DNA of 64,000 nucleotides from Aplidium turbinatum (lineage: Eukaryota; Chordata; Ascidiacea; Aplousobranchia; Polyclinidae): the NCBI GenBank assembly GCA_918807975.1, contig OU964924.1:2802501-2866500 (forward strand), in the 5' to 3' direction. The position numbers and the translations under genes are program-made. The notes below the pieces were generated by a model. The model was not told where the DNA came from. It did not search any database and was given only the letters and a program-made list of their open reading frames with translations. This document shows positions 12,413 through 21,911 of the stretch, one piece after another. The number at the start of each line of letters is the position of its first letter. The first letter of the stretch is position 1.

Positions 12413-14572
12413 TCAATAATCAATTCTTATAAGTCCATCGTTGCATGATCTACCAACGATAGCTTTCTCAAAACAATAGTTACGTTTTCTGCGAAAGTTT
12501 CCAACGTCCGCAATGTTTTCAATGCACCGGCGAGCAAGATGACCCATCTTCCTACATCGGAAACACCTCCTCTCCGGACAGTCCTTGGCGAGATGACCTT
12601 CTCTGTGACAGTTGTAGCAAGCCTTTTCATCAAAAGGGCAGCTCCTGGCTATGTGTCCAATCTCCCCACATCGGTAGCAGTGGTTGTCACGGCAACGTCT
12701 ATTTTCCGAATGTCCGCCGTCAGCAACGCACTCCCTGGCGAAGTGTCCGCGTCTACCGCATCTATAGCAGACTCCAAATGGTCGTCGCCTGCCTCTTCTC
12801 GGTTCTTCGCGCTCATTGTATCCGTCATCGTGAGATCGTTGCTGATTATCTGCAGAACAATCTCGAGCAAAGTGACCATTCTTGCCACAAGAATAACAAG
12901 TAACTTCAGAATTTTTCTCAATAACATTTCCGATTATAAGATCAACTAAAGGGTTTTGTAAACATAACGCTTTCACAGTCCCACTACAATACGGAGTTTC
13001 GATATATATCATCGCTAACGGTCCTTGGATTGAAGTGGTATCTATCTTTGTCACATGGCCAGTTTTTCCCGTTAACTGATTGTCATTTACTAAATCTCTC
13101 CTCACCATTATACCCGTAGAACCAGAATCACGTAAAACTTTTACCTTTTTGTTTCCAACTGTTCCATCCACTACTGGTAGGTAATCTTCAGGTTTTATTT
13201 CTTCGTAAGCATCTTCTTTTGTCTTCTTTCCCGTTTTCTTCTCCAACTGATCATCTTCATCCGATCTCTCATTTTCAAGCGTGGGTTTAGAAATCATTAA
13301 CGCACAACCACCTCGATAAACGTCCGTGTCTTTATCTTTTCCAGACTGATTGGATAAGGAAAACGACTTGTCCTTGCATTCCTTCGCTTCGTGTCCTTGC
13401 CTATTGCAACGATTGCACCACTTCCTCGACTCCTGATGATTTCTGTTAGTCTTCCTCCGGCAATTAACAGACTTATGACCTAAGCCATTACAATTAAAAC
13501 AACGTACTTCTCTTGGAACCGCACCTCCTTTAAAATTATTTGTTTGCTCTTCGTCATTATCGCATGACAACGTTTCTTCAGTCGACAACTTCTCATCATG
13601 AGCAACTAAGTACTGTTCTGCCACACTGGCTATTTCTTCTAGATTCTTTGGACTTCTCTCCATTAGATAAACAGACAGATTTTTTGAACATGAATCTGTG
13701 AATTGTTCCTTAACTATAAGGTTTGCCAATCCGTCCAATGATTGTTCGGCCCCCGAAAGTTCAAACCATTTTAACAAAAGGTTTCTCAAACGTTCAATAA
13801 ATTGACCTGGACTTTCGTGTCGTTCAGGCTTTGCCTCACGGAATCTTTGACGGTATCCATGCTCGGTAAAATTGTATCGCTTTAACAGAGCTAACTTCAA
13901 TCTGTCATAGTTCATGGCTTCTTCTTGCGAAAGTCTTGAATATACATCAAGAGCTTGTCCCGATAATAACATGCTTAGCTGGGTAGCCCACGTCGACTTC
14001 TCCAATTTGGCTATTGTAGCATATCTTTCAAATCTTAACAAATAACTATCCAACTCATCTTTTTCTTCAACAAATGATGGCAAATCTGGACGTCTAACTT
14101 GCGCCACAATAACATCTCGAGCATTATCATTAGTAGAATTAGATCGCTCACCAATGTCCAGCTTTTGTCTTTCTAATTCAAGTTTTAACTTTTCCAATTC
14201 ATATTGCGCTCTTCTTTCTTCAGCTTCTGCTTCGCGTTGCGCCCGATTCTCTTCGGCTTCTGCTTCGCGCTGCGCTTGTTTCTCTTCAGCTTCGCGCTGC
14301 GCCCGCTTCTCCTCTGCTTTGCGCTGCGCCCGCTTCTCCTCTGCTTCAGCTTCAAGTTGTGCTCGCTTTTCCTCAGCTTCAAGTTCTGCTTTCCTTATTT
14401 CACGAGCAGCTCTTCTATCCTCTCTTTCGTCAGCTTCTCGCTGAGCTTTTTGGGCCATTATCTTGTGATACTCTTCAATCACAAACTGAGACTTTTCATT
14501 GTCACTCAGCCCCATTCGTTCAGCCATGCTCCGTAAGTCTTCAATCATCTCATGTTTGACAGTATCCGCCAT
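12413..14572 (-). CDS. Gag-protease polyprotein with C-terminal CNBP-like zinc-knuckle domain
   Basis: A 719-residue ORF. Residues 40-140 are a charged coiled coil built from EAEEKRAQRE-type repeats. Residues 160-325 are a Gypsy-type capsid whose second half is SCAN-like (GYRQRFREAKPERHE, LIVKEQFTDSCSKNL). Two CCHC nucleocapsid knuckles lie at 358-371 (CFNCNGLGHKSVNC) and 386-399. A retropepsin domain spans about 465-550, with DSG at 482-484 and DLIIGN near its end. Five more knuckles follow, at 559-572, 602-615, 632-645, 652-665 and 670-683, with an Arg-rich linker (PRRGRRRPFG) between the first two. Their pattern, CYRCGEIGHIARSC then CYNCHREGHLAKDC seven residues on, resembles the host nucleic-acid-binding protein CNBP. 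Reverse transcriptase would normally follow the protease. Capture of host CNBP sequence is inferred; expansion of nucleocapsid knuckles is the alternative. Confidence 0.9.
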   Translation of the reverse strand: MADTVKHEMIEDLRSMAERMGLSDNEKSQFVIEEYHKIMAQKAQREADEREDRRAAREIRKAELEAEEKRAQLEAEAEEKRAQRKAEEKRAQREAEEKQAQREAEAEENRAQREAEAEERRAQYELEKLKLELERQKLDIGERSNSTNDNARDVIVAQVRRPDLPSFVEEKDELDSYLLRFERYATIAKLEKSTWATQLSMLLSGQALDVYSRLSQEEAMNYDRLKLALLKRYNFTEHGYRQRFREAKPERHESPGQFIERLRNLLLKWFELSGAEQSLDGLANLIVKEQFTDSCSKNLSVYLMERSPKNLEEIASVAEQYLVAHDEKLSTEETLSCDNDEEQTNNFKGGAVPREVRCFNCNGLGHKSVNCRRKTNRNHQESRKWCNRCNRQGHEAKECKDKSFSLSNQSGKDKDTDVYRGGCALMISKPTLENERSDEDDQLEKKTGKKTKEDAYEEIKPEDYLPVVDGTVGNKKVKVLRDSGSTGIMVRRDLVNDNQLTGKTGHVTKIDTTSIQGPLAMIYIETPYCSGTVKALCLQNPLVDLIIGNVIEKNSEVTCYSCGKNGHFARDCSADNQQRSHDDGYNEREEPRRGRRRPFGVCYRCGRRGHFARECVADGGHSENRRCRDNHCYRCGEIGHIARSCPFDEKACYNCHREGHLAKDCPERRCFRCRKMGHLARRCIENIADVGNFRRKRNYCFEKAIVGRSCNDGLIRIDY

Positions 14573-14655
14573 TTTGACAGCTTGTTGTTAATTTATTATT
14601 CTTTCAATAAATCTTTCGGTATTCTTCGGTTTTTCGGTTATTCTTTTTCGGTTAT

Positions 14656-14673
14656 ATCCCGGACGAGCCCCCA
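14656..14673 (-). other. tRNA-Pro primer-binding site of nested element
   Basis: Three bases after the 5' LTR the minus strand reads TGGGGGCTCGTCCGGGAT. This 18-base word is the proline-tRNA primer site known from murine leukaemia virus. It shows that minus-strand DNA synthesis of this element is primed by tRNA-Pro. Confidence 0.85.
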
Positions 14674-14676
14674 GAA

Positions 14677-15252
14677 TGTCACGCTTTCTTTCTATCTCTT
14701 ACCAGGAAAAAGACTTGGAAAGATTCAATGACGTAGTTTAATGGGTTATAACCGAAAAGCAGTCAATTAAATGTCGAATAATTCTACTAGTGAAATGATA
14801 ATCTGACTTCTTGAAGAACTTTAACGAACGGCTTCTCAAATAACTCTAATTTCTGCATCAACTACCAATCCACAACTCATAGCACACTCTCATAACCAAC
14901 TCAATAATAATCATCATAATAATCACCATAATAATAATCTCAGAATAATCATTACACAAACTACACCACTATTTATAGTTGGCTGTTCAGTCCAGTAACT
15001 TCGAGAAGGTTACATCATAAAGAACCATCGTTCGGTCACGTAGCATTTAAATGTAAACAACAGAAGTCTCTAGAAGGTCACGTAGGGAAAATGATTCCAG
15101 AAAACACGTTACATAATACAGATTTCGTCATCAGAGGTTACTTCAGGTCATAACCGATAATAACACATCGCACCAGAATTCTACAACCAAACAACACGCT
15201 CGTTGAAGATACAAAGCAAGCCATCGCGAGGCATTGCACCTTGATTGTGACA
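14677..15252 (-). repeat. 5' LTR of nested Gag-protease element
   Basis: This is the upstream LTR in element sense, 576 bp. It carries a TATA-like box at 14970-14977 on the minus strand. GCGTG follows it at 15253-15257. Confidence 0.93.
14970..14977 (-). promoter_or_regulatory. TATA box in the 5' LTR of the nested element
   Basis: The minus strand reads TATAAATA inside the palindrome-like ACTATAAATAGTGG. A position near the middle of the LTR fits a U3 promoter. The 3' LTR has the same box at 12051-12058. Confidence 0.55.
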
Positions 15253-18200
15253 GCGTGCTTTTAGAAAAAATGGCGCTCCAAAGCCTAGCGGATCAAACTT
15301 TTGTCCAAGCTGACTGAGCATACTTCGGCGCGTGTGTTTAGCTAAGGGCTTTAAGGAACATGCGATACGCATCTCGTCAGACTCGGTTTGCCACACACAA
15401 CCCAATGTCTTCGCTGATGGCAAAGTCATATCTTCAGTCTGAAAGTCAATGTCACGAATCAAAGGTGAAAGCATCTCATTATCCAAATTTGACAAGACAG
15501 TCATAGCCTCCTTGTTAGCACTCCACTTACCAAGTTTAAACCCACGGCTATCAAACAAAGCAATTGATTCATGAGTGATTTGCTGAGCTTCCTCTAAGCT
15601 ATCAGCCGAAAATATAAAATCATCCATGTACATATTATTTGCAATATTGCAGAGAGTCAATTCACCAGCACTGCTGGGATTCTGCTCGATCATTTTCTTT
15701 ATAGCCAAGCAAGCGATATACGGGCTACTCTTTATTCCCCAAGGGTGTACACAAAAACGAAATGGTATCATCCTACCATTTTCAAGGTCATCATCTTCAA
15801 ACCACAATATACGAAACAAATCCCTTTGCGACTCAGGTAACTTTATTTGAAAGAAGCATTTAGTCACATCAGCCATGAGACCAAATCTACCAAGCCGAAA
15901 TCTAGCCAAGACATCTACCAGAGGGTTTAACAAGTCAGGACCCGAAAACATTACATCATTAACACAAGTTCCTCGAAATTCAGACTTGCCATCGTAAACA
16001 ATGCGCTTTTTTAATTGTGACGTAACAAAGTATGGTAAATACCATTCAAATCCCTTGACATTTCCTGCTTCACCAGTACGCTCAATATAGCCATTTGATT
16101 TAAGATCTTTCATGGTGTCAGTAAGGAAATCACGAAGTTCAGGTTGTTTTAAAGCTTTCTTTCTTAAAGCAGCAGCTCTATCTGACGCCAACACAAAATT
16201 GTTAGGTAGATCAATATCTTCCTTCAACGGAACAGGTATCTCAAATCGACCATCTTTCAACTCAATATTCGGTTCAACAAGTTCTCTAGCCAACTTATCA
16301 TTGCGAGACAATTCACAGGTTTCATTTTGCAACGTCAAATCCTGAATGACTTTATTCAGGTCTGCTATTTCCATATCACGAGACTCAATTTTACGCTGAA
16401 AGCCAGAGATGACATCCGACTCTGAAGACGTCTGCACTCTGCACACTTTAGCAACGCTTTCATCTAAGGGTGACTTACCACCACAAGCCAACCAACCGAG
16501 AGGAGTGAGCAAAGCATGTGGTTCACTACGATTTTCACCAACACGCTCTTTTTTTGCACACATCAAATAAGCGTTGTCGTTGCCAATCAGTACATCTACA
16601 GTACTACAATCATTCAAATGAAACATATTCACGTCATGAAAATGACAGAAACCATTTAAATCTTGTTTATGCGGTAAAGTTTTAACATCATCAGCCCAAG
16701 CTGGGTTAACCACCGAGGTTATATCACAAAACAGTTCATCTGTCTCTAACGACTGGATGTTGAGTTTGACAAGGTCAGCACAAGTAGCTTTCTGACCAGC
16801 CAGAGTATCCATTTTAAACGACGCTTTATCGTACGGTTTAAGATCAAGTTCACACACCAAATCACTCGAAACAAACGTCAACTGCGAACCAGGATCATGC
16901 TGACAATACACCAACTTCGATTTGCCAGTCATTGGATTCAAAACACGAGCAGCAGTAACGCGGTTAAAGGCTGCTTTAACATTTCCAATCTTAACATTAC
17001 GCACAGGAACTCTGGCACGAGCATCATCTTTCCCAACCGAATCCAGAGAATCACGTGACGTCACATAAAAATCATGCAGAAGAAAATAGTGTTTCCTATC
17101 GTTGTTAGGCCCACACTTACGACAGTTATTTGCATGAACGCAATCCCTAACCATATGCTGGCGCAAACAATTCAAGCATTTGCCAGCTTTCACAATGACA
17201 TCTCTCCGATCTTTAGGTGTCAAGCGCAAAAATTCTTTACAATTAGACAAAAAATGATATTCAACTTGACCACGTGACGAACAACAAATGCATGCCGGTA
17301 GGTTTTTACGTCTGGCTTCACCACCGCGCGGTGCGCCAACAACAGTCGAGTACTGCAAACTCCCTGACATCACATCATCGTGGGGTTTTACGGACGTCTG
17401 CCTAACCGGACATGAAGGCAATTTTCCTTTGCCAAACTTCTTAAATTGCTGCGACTCACCAGATTCGCCCATTAGCATAATGCTAAAATCAGTCGACTTA
17501 CGCGTTTCCTCCCGTACTACAAATTCAAACAAACTCTGAAAAGTAGGCTCATCAGTGCCACCATACTGATCACCTAAAAAGTCAAGATAACGCTGCTTAG
17601 CGTCAAACGGGAGTCGCTTAGCCAAATCCAAGACAAAACGTCCTTCTAATTTATCACGCTGACCATAAGCTTGCGCGTAAAGCAAACACTGCGACAATTC
17701 ATCTTTAAACTCTTTCAGATCACTGGAAGAGGTCGAAGTCAATTTGCTACCATAGCGATACTTTCTAATTTCTGGTTCTGCGAAAAGACCTCCACGAACC
17801 CCAAAACGCTGGGACAAGCGAGCTAACGACATTTTTACCCTGTCTTCCTCTGACAAGCCAGGGGTGTCAGAAACCAAATTAGCAATCGTTTGCGCAGCTG
17901 TTCTAACACAAGCTGCTTGTAGCAAAGTCAAACAAGTCCCCTTAAAGGGCGAAGCTGCCATTAAGGCCGTAACACGATTTTTAAAGAAGATAAATGGCAT
18001 ATTATTACCATCGTAACCAATCAAGGCCGCCTTATCGAAAAACGTCCTACTATTTTGGTATTCAAAAAAGCAATCCTGCTGTTGAGAACTCGATTTAGCG
18101 GGAGAAGACAAGCTATATCCCTTAAGGGGCTGAGTAGGCTCAGTCACATGCACAGGCCGATCACGATCCTCACACACGTTAAAATCAGGAGACGCGATAC

Positions 18201-19308
18201 GCCTCTCACGACCACCCAAATTACGTGTAGCTGGGCGATCAAAACCTAGCGGCGCAGAAAACTGTGAAGGGGGCAAAGCATGACTGCTAATGGCGGCCCC
18301 GTGACCTGTACGCTCTGGGGGAGGAGTTCGGTTGTAATTCGCAGACCTTGGCTCTACAGCATTCGGAAGACCCTTAGCCGCGGCCCCGAGACCTCCTGAA
18401 ACAGCTGGAAAACGTGTGGATTGCCCTGGTCCACTCACAGGTTGAACGGGCGTTTGGAAGAGGTTATGTAAATTAAACTGCGATTGATGTTCATTTCTGG
18501 AATGCCTAGAAGAGCTCTTCCTAGAGCTACGCCGGGAGCCCGCCTCTGATCGATATTCAGCTAAAACTACCTCTTTACGTTGTTCAGCCCTCAACTGAGC
18601 GTCTTTGAGTGCGAACTCAGCAGCTCTAGCTTCGGCTCTCGCAGCGGCCTCAGCTGCTCTCGCTTCGGCCTCAGCTCTCGCGGCAGCCTCAGCTCGAATG
18701 GCCTCAGCAGCTCTCGCTTCGGCCTCAGCTCTCGCGGCAGCCTCAGCTCGTATGGCCTCAGCTCTCGCGATGGCCTCAGCAGCTCTTGCTTCGGCCTCAG
18801 CTTGGATCTGGAGCTCCTCTCGTCTTAGCTGTAGGTTAATTTGTGCAACTATCCGAGACGAACTCTTAGACATCCTAGTGCTTACATTTGAGGCGCTATC
18901 CTCAGGATGTATGTCAGCATCCAACATATCTGAGAACTCACTTTCTTTTTGTTCAAAGTTATTTTTTAACGAGTTAAATTCGAGATCTACCCTATCACGA
19001 AGTTCTGCCAAGATTGCAGAGTTAAAGATTGTAGTCAAAAGAGCATGGAAATGCCGTAATTCCTCTTCTAAAGTAGATAAGTTAGATCGAAAAATTAACA
19101 GTTCCTGCTTATCACTCAAAGAACCTAGGGCTACAGAAAGTTCCCCAATTTGAGTCAAAATATCCCGTCTAAGATGCCGGGCCTCTCGAACTGACTTAGC
19201 CTCATCGTTATTGGGTCCCTCCCCAGAATGGCCTGCCCGACCGCAAAGAACATCATCAGGCTTAAACTCAGTCGAGTCTACGGCGGTCGAGTCCTTAATT
19301 GTCGCCAC
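15253..19308 (-). CDS. BEL/Pao Gag, protease and reverse transcriptase
   Basis: ATG at 19308 opens an ORF of about 1,350 codons up to the nested element. In order: a leading coiled coil; an alanine/glutamate repeat (units of EAEARAAEAIRAEAA type, about residues 165-235); an SR-rich stretch; a DUF1759-like Gag core; a Cys/His zinc region (CLNCLRQHMVRDC, CRKCGPNNDRKH); an aspartic protease with QHDPGSQLTFVS; and a reverse transcriptase with LMADVTKCFFQIKLPE, GIKSSPYIA and YMDDF near residue 1225. Gag packages the RNA, protease cuts the polyprotein, and RT copies RNA to DNA. The nested element interrupts the ORF shortly after the RT core. Confidence 0.92.
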
Positions 19309-19609
19309 CGAGTGTAGACATATTAAATGTTGGGGCTAAATTTAACAATTAAAAAAATGAAGTTACACAAACACACAAAATTATTAGGCTACAGTAGTTA
19401 TAAAAAACTTAACTGCAAAGACCGTAAAAATACAAAAAAGAATTTAAATGCACGATACCGTAGCTGTACGGGTATGAAGTCCTAAAGTCCACAAAACTTG
19501 CTTGGATTCTTCCACTTGAATCTACAAGCACAGATGGATTGTCTTTTAATCTTCTTTCTTGCCAATGAATGTCAAAGTTATTTTTCTTCTGTACCAAACT
19601 GAGAAGAAT

Positions 19610-19842
19610 TGTCTTTACTTTTCTTTGCTTCTGTAAGAGTGTAGACTACCAACCAACAAATCTTCTTTTATTATTTCTTGTACTTCTAAGTAGTTCTTCT
19701 GCACTAGCTGACAACAAACACGTCGTTTATTTTTATGCCTTCAAGTGCTTCTTGGCCTACCAGCTAACAAATCGTTTTTTTATTTTTCTTGCTTTAATTT
19801 CTTCTTGACCTACCAACTGACAAGAACTCGTCTTTTATTTTT
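19610..19842 (-). repeat. Imperfect tandem repeats in the BEL leader
   Basis: At least four related units spaced about 53-56 bases lie between the 5' LTR and the Gag start. Each has a form of CTACCAACTGACAA followed by a T-rich run (CTACCAACCAAC, CTAGCTGACAAC, CTACCAGCTAAC, CTACCAACTGAC). The position is that of a leader or packaging region. A role in packaging or translation is inference only. Confidence 0.6.
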
Positions 19843-19844
19843 TA

Positions 19845-20368
19845 TGGTCACAGCGGTAAACCATAATCTCTTCGTGGGAAAATTGTAACGTAAGATTCCC
19901 AAATCCGTTCGTCTGCATGCAATGACCCAAAAATAAACACACTTTCGAAACGTCTATTCAAAAGTGTATTCCAGTAAAATTAGCCCGCGGCTATCGAAAT
20001 GACTGGTGCAACGCCGTACACCTAAAAACTGTCACTACAATACAGATTACTTGGATAAAAGACGGAGAGTTTGTCCAGCTAGCAAGCACCAAATAAACCA
20101 GTTAAATGTGCGACCGACTTCCAACAAACAACTTCGAGAATGAATCAGAAAAATTTGTGATAACTCAAAGGCACGAGAGCAGTTCGTGACGCAATATTTC
20201 ATGTCCAAACAGGTCTCAAACTGAAACAGGTTTAAACCGGTCTGACACGAGTCTTACGGACGATGGTGCAATTTTGGCTCATGTTTTAGGAATTTCCATG
20301 ACGTAATATTCAGTAGACCCGAACGGTTTCTACATGACGTTTGACCAGGCGAACAACCGTCTGTAACA
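19845..20368 (-). repeat. BEL/Pao 5' LTR
   Basis: This is the upstream LTR in element orientation, 524 bp, ending TG/CA. It should hold the element's promoter. I did not find a convincing tRNA primer site right after its inner end. Confidence 0.93.
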
Positions 20369-20570
20369 CTTTTAGCTGCTCAATTTCAGTTTTAAGTGGT
20401 AAAATCTCTTCTTCGTGCTTTTTTACCAGTCTTTCCATTGCTTTGTTTATCAATTCTTCAATTCTAGGCATGCATTTTTCAACCATTTTATCCAAACTGT
20501 CTTGATTAGAGCTGTCCGAATTGCCCTCTCTTACAGAAGTACCAGACTTTCTTGATTTTTCATTTGGCAT
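20369..20570 (-). CDS. LINE ORF1 protein, N-terminal part
   Basis: ATG at 20570 begins MPNEKSRKSGTSVREG. A charged coiled coil follows, with KKHEEEILPLKTEIEQLK just before the BEL boundary. It is the first 67 codons of the ORF1 whose remainder lies at 7983-8584. About 50 bases of purine-rich leader precede the ATG on the minus strand. Confidence 0.75.
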
Positions 20571-20579
20571 TACGCCCGA

Positions 20580-21903
20580 AGCCAGAGAGCAGAGAGAGAA
20601 AAAAAAACACGTCCGTTCAGCAGAACGACAATTTCAGAATGAAAGATGAATAAAAAGCGAATAAATGAATAAAAAGCGATGACCAAGCAAGTCCGACGTA
20701 AGCACATACATCTCATTTGCTGACTTAGCAGTAGCTGAAATGTAGGCTACTTGCTGAGTTGCAGGTTGCAGCAGGAATAATTTACAGACAACACTTCAAC
20801 AAGTAGAAACTTCACTCTGTTAATTCGTTGCCGGTTAACCTCGGTGATCGGCTTACGTAGCCTACGTCAGTGGTTTAAAGCCGATGTAACCTGGTGGTTC
20901 CAGAATTAACATTCAATCAATCATCACGAGAAAAATACTTTTTTATTTCAAAATTAAAAAAACATCATCAAAATGAGATAAACTTTTCTTTAGATTATTT
21001 AAAAAACACTGATAGACATTTGCGGCGAAAAAGCGCTGATGAACCTGAAAAGGAAATACGATTGTTGAATTGACGAAAAAGTAGGGATTGTAGATCATAG
21101 GGATGCGAAACTTCAAATTCGTCAGGCAGTGAAATTCATTTGGCAACGCTGATCCCATTTTCAAATCTTCTATTTGACATTTCGTATTTTCGTTCCTAAT
21201 CAGTGCTTCTGCTTCCACTTTGAAGGGTTTTATCCCGAAATCGGGATTTTTCAACGCTTCGAAGGATAAAAAAGGGAAATGAAGATAGGAAGGATTTTTA
21301 ACAATTTTACAAAAAAATTGTGTCTTAAAAAGGGAATTGTTGTTTTTAGCAATTTTAAAGAAAAACTTTTTAATACCGTATTTCTTTTTAAAAATTCTAA
21401 CAACGACTGGAATAACGATGATCACCTGGTTTCCGTCGTCCCTCAACATCCGGAACCCCTCTTACTCTCTTTCCCGTCCTCACCTTTCTGTCGCTTGATT
21501 TCTTTCCATCTTTTCTTTGCCATCCTTGTTGTGCGAATTATTTGTGTTTATTGTCTTTTTGTGTTTTTCTTTTTCGCCAACAAAACAAAAAATAAACTGA
21601 ACTAAACAAAAAATAAACTGAACTAAACTGAACTTTCTCGCCATTTTGGGAATTGGACATGATTGCAGACTGCAGTGAGTGAGTTACGGTAGTTCTCAGT
21701 TCTTTTAGTTAAAATTAGGTAATCCGTTGATTGAGTAGCAGTGACAAAGTTCGCTGAGGTTCGACCTTCGACGTACAGTTAGGTATGATAAGCTTAGGCT
21801 AGTGATATCCTTCCGGTTTATAAAATTTAGTTTTTGCCTATGCTAACTGACTATGGTGTCATAATAATAGAGGCTAGGCTATGTAGTGTGTATACAACAT
21901 ATA
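20580..21903. other. Intergenic DNA
   Basis: This AT-rich stretch between the LINE and the DNA transposon has no believable gene. It contains short tandem copies of AACAAAAAATAAACTG near 21580-21630. A segment at about 20785-20850 has an approximate match at about 57545-57605. Confidence 0.45.
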
Positions 21904-21911
21904 GTGTACAG

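Larger units (their letters stand above)
11758..15252 (-). mobile_element. Nested LTR retrotransposon: Gag-protease with CNBP-like zinc knuckles, no RT
   Basis: This 3,495-bp element was inserted in the BEL coding region, as shown by the perfect GCGTG target duplication at 11753-11757 and 15253-15257. The LTRs are 576 bp, have TGTCA/TGACA ends and look identical, so it is younger than its young host element. In element order it has a 5' LTR (14677-15252), a tRNA-Pro-type primer site, a single 719-codon ORF, a G-rich polypurine tract and a 3' LTR (11758-12333). Reverse transcriptase, RNase H and integrase are absent, so it must borrow them from a partner. The Gag is of the Gypsy type that has a SCAN-like capsid (Gmr1-like). 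It looks structurally whole for a non-autonomous element. Confidence 0.93.
8590..20368 (-). mobile_element. BEL/Pao LTR retrotransposon
   Basis: This is an 11.8-kb element on the minus strand, including a nested 3.5-kb insertion. The LTRs (8590-9113 and 19845-20368) are 524 bp, begin TGTTACAG and end CTGTGACCA in element sense, and look identical. A perfect 5-bp target duplication, CTTTT, flanks them (8585-8589 and 20369-20373). Coding parts in order are Gag with a zinc-knuckle region, an aspartic protease, reverse transcriptase with YMDD, an RNase H-like region, and an integrase with a DUF5641-type C-terminal domain; this is BEL/Pao order. I see no envelope gene. Identical LTRs mean a very recent insertion. 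The coding region is broken by the nested element and by about two other lesions, so the copy is probably inactive. Confidence 0.93.

Noticed and set aside
14154-14444. Plus-strand Ser/Ala/Arg-rich ORF opposite the inner Gag
   Set aside because: It is the antisense image of the EAEEKRAQ repeat; its residue pattern follows from that repeat and it has no start context or homology.
18605-19153. 182-codon Ala/Ser-rich plus-strand ORF
   Set aside because: It is antisense to the BEL Gag repeat region. Low complexity explains its length.
20943-21449. 168-codon minus-strand ORF rich in Phe and Lys
   Set aside because: It lies in A/T runs, has biased composition, no recognisable motif and no splice or element context.
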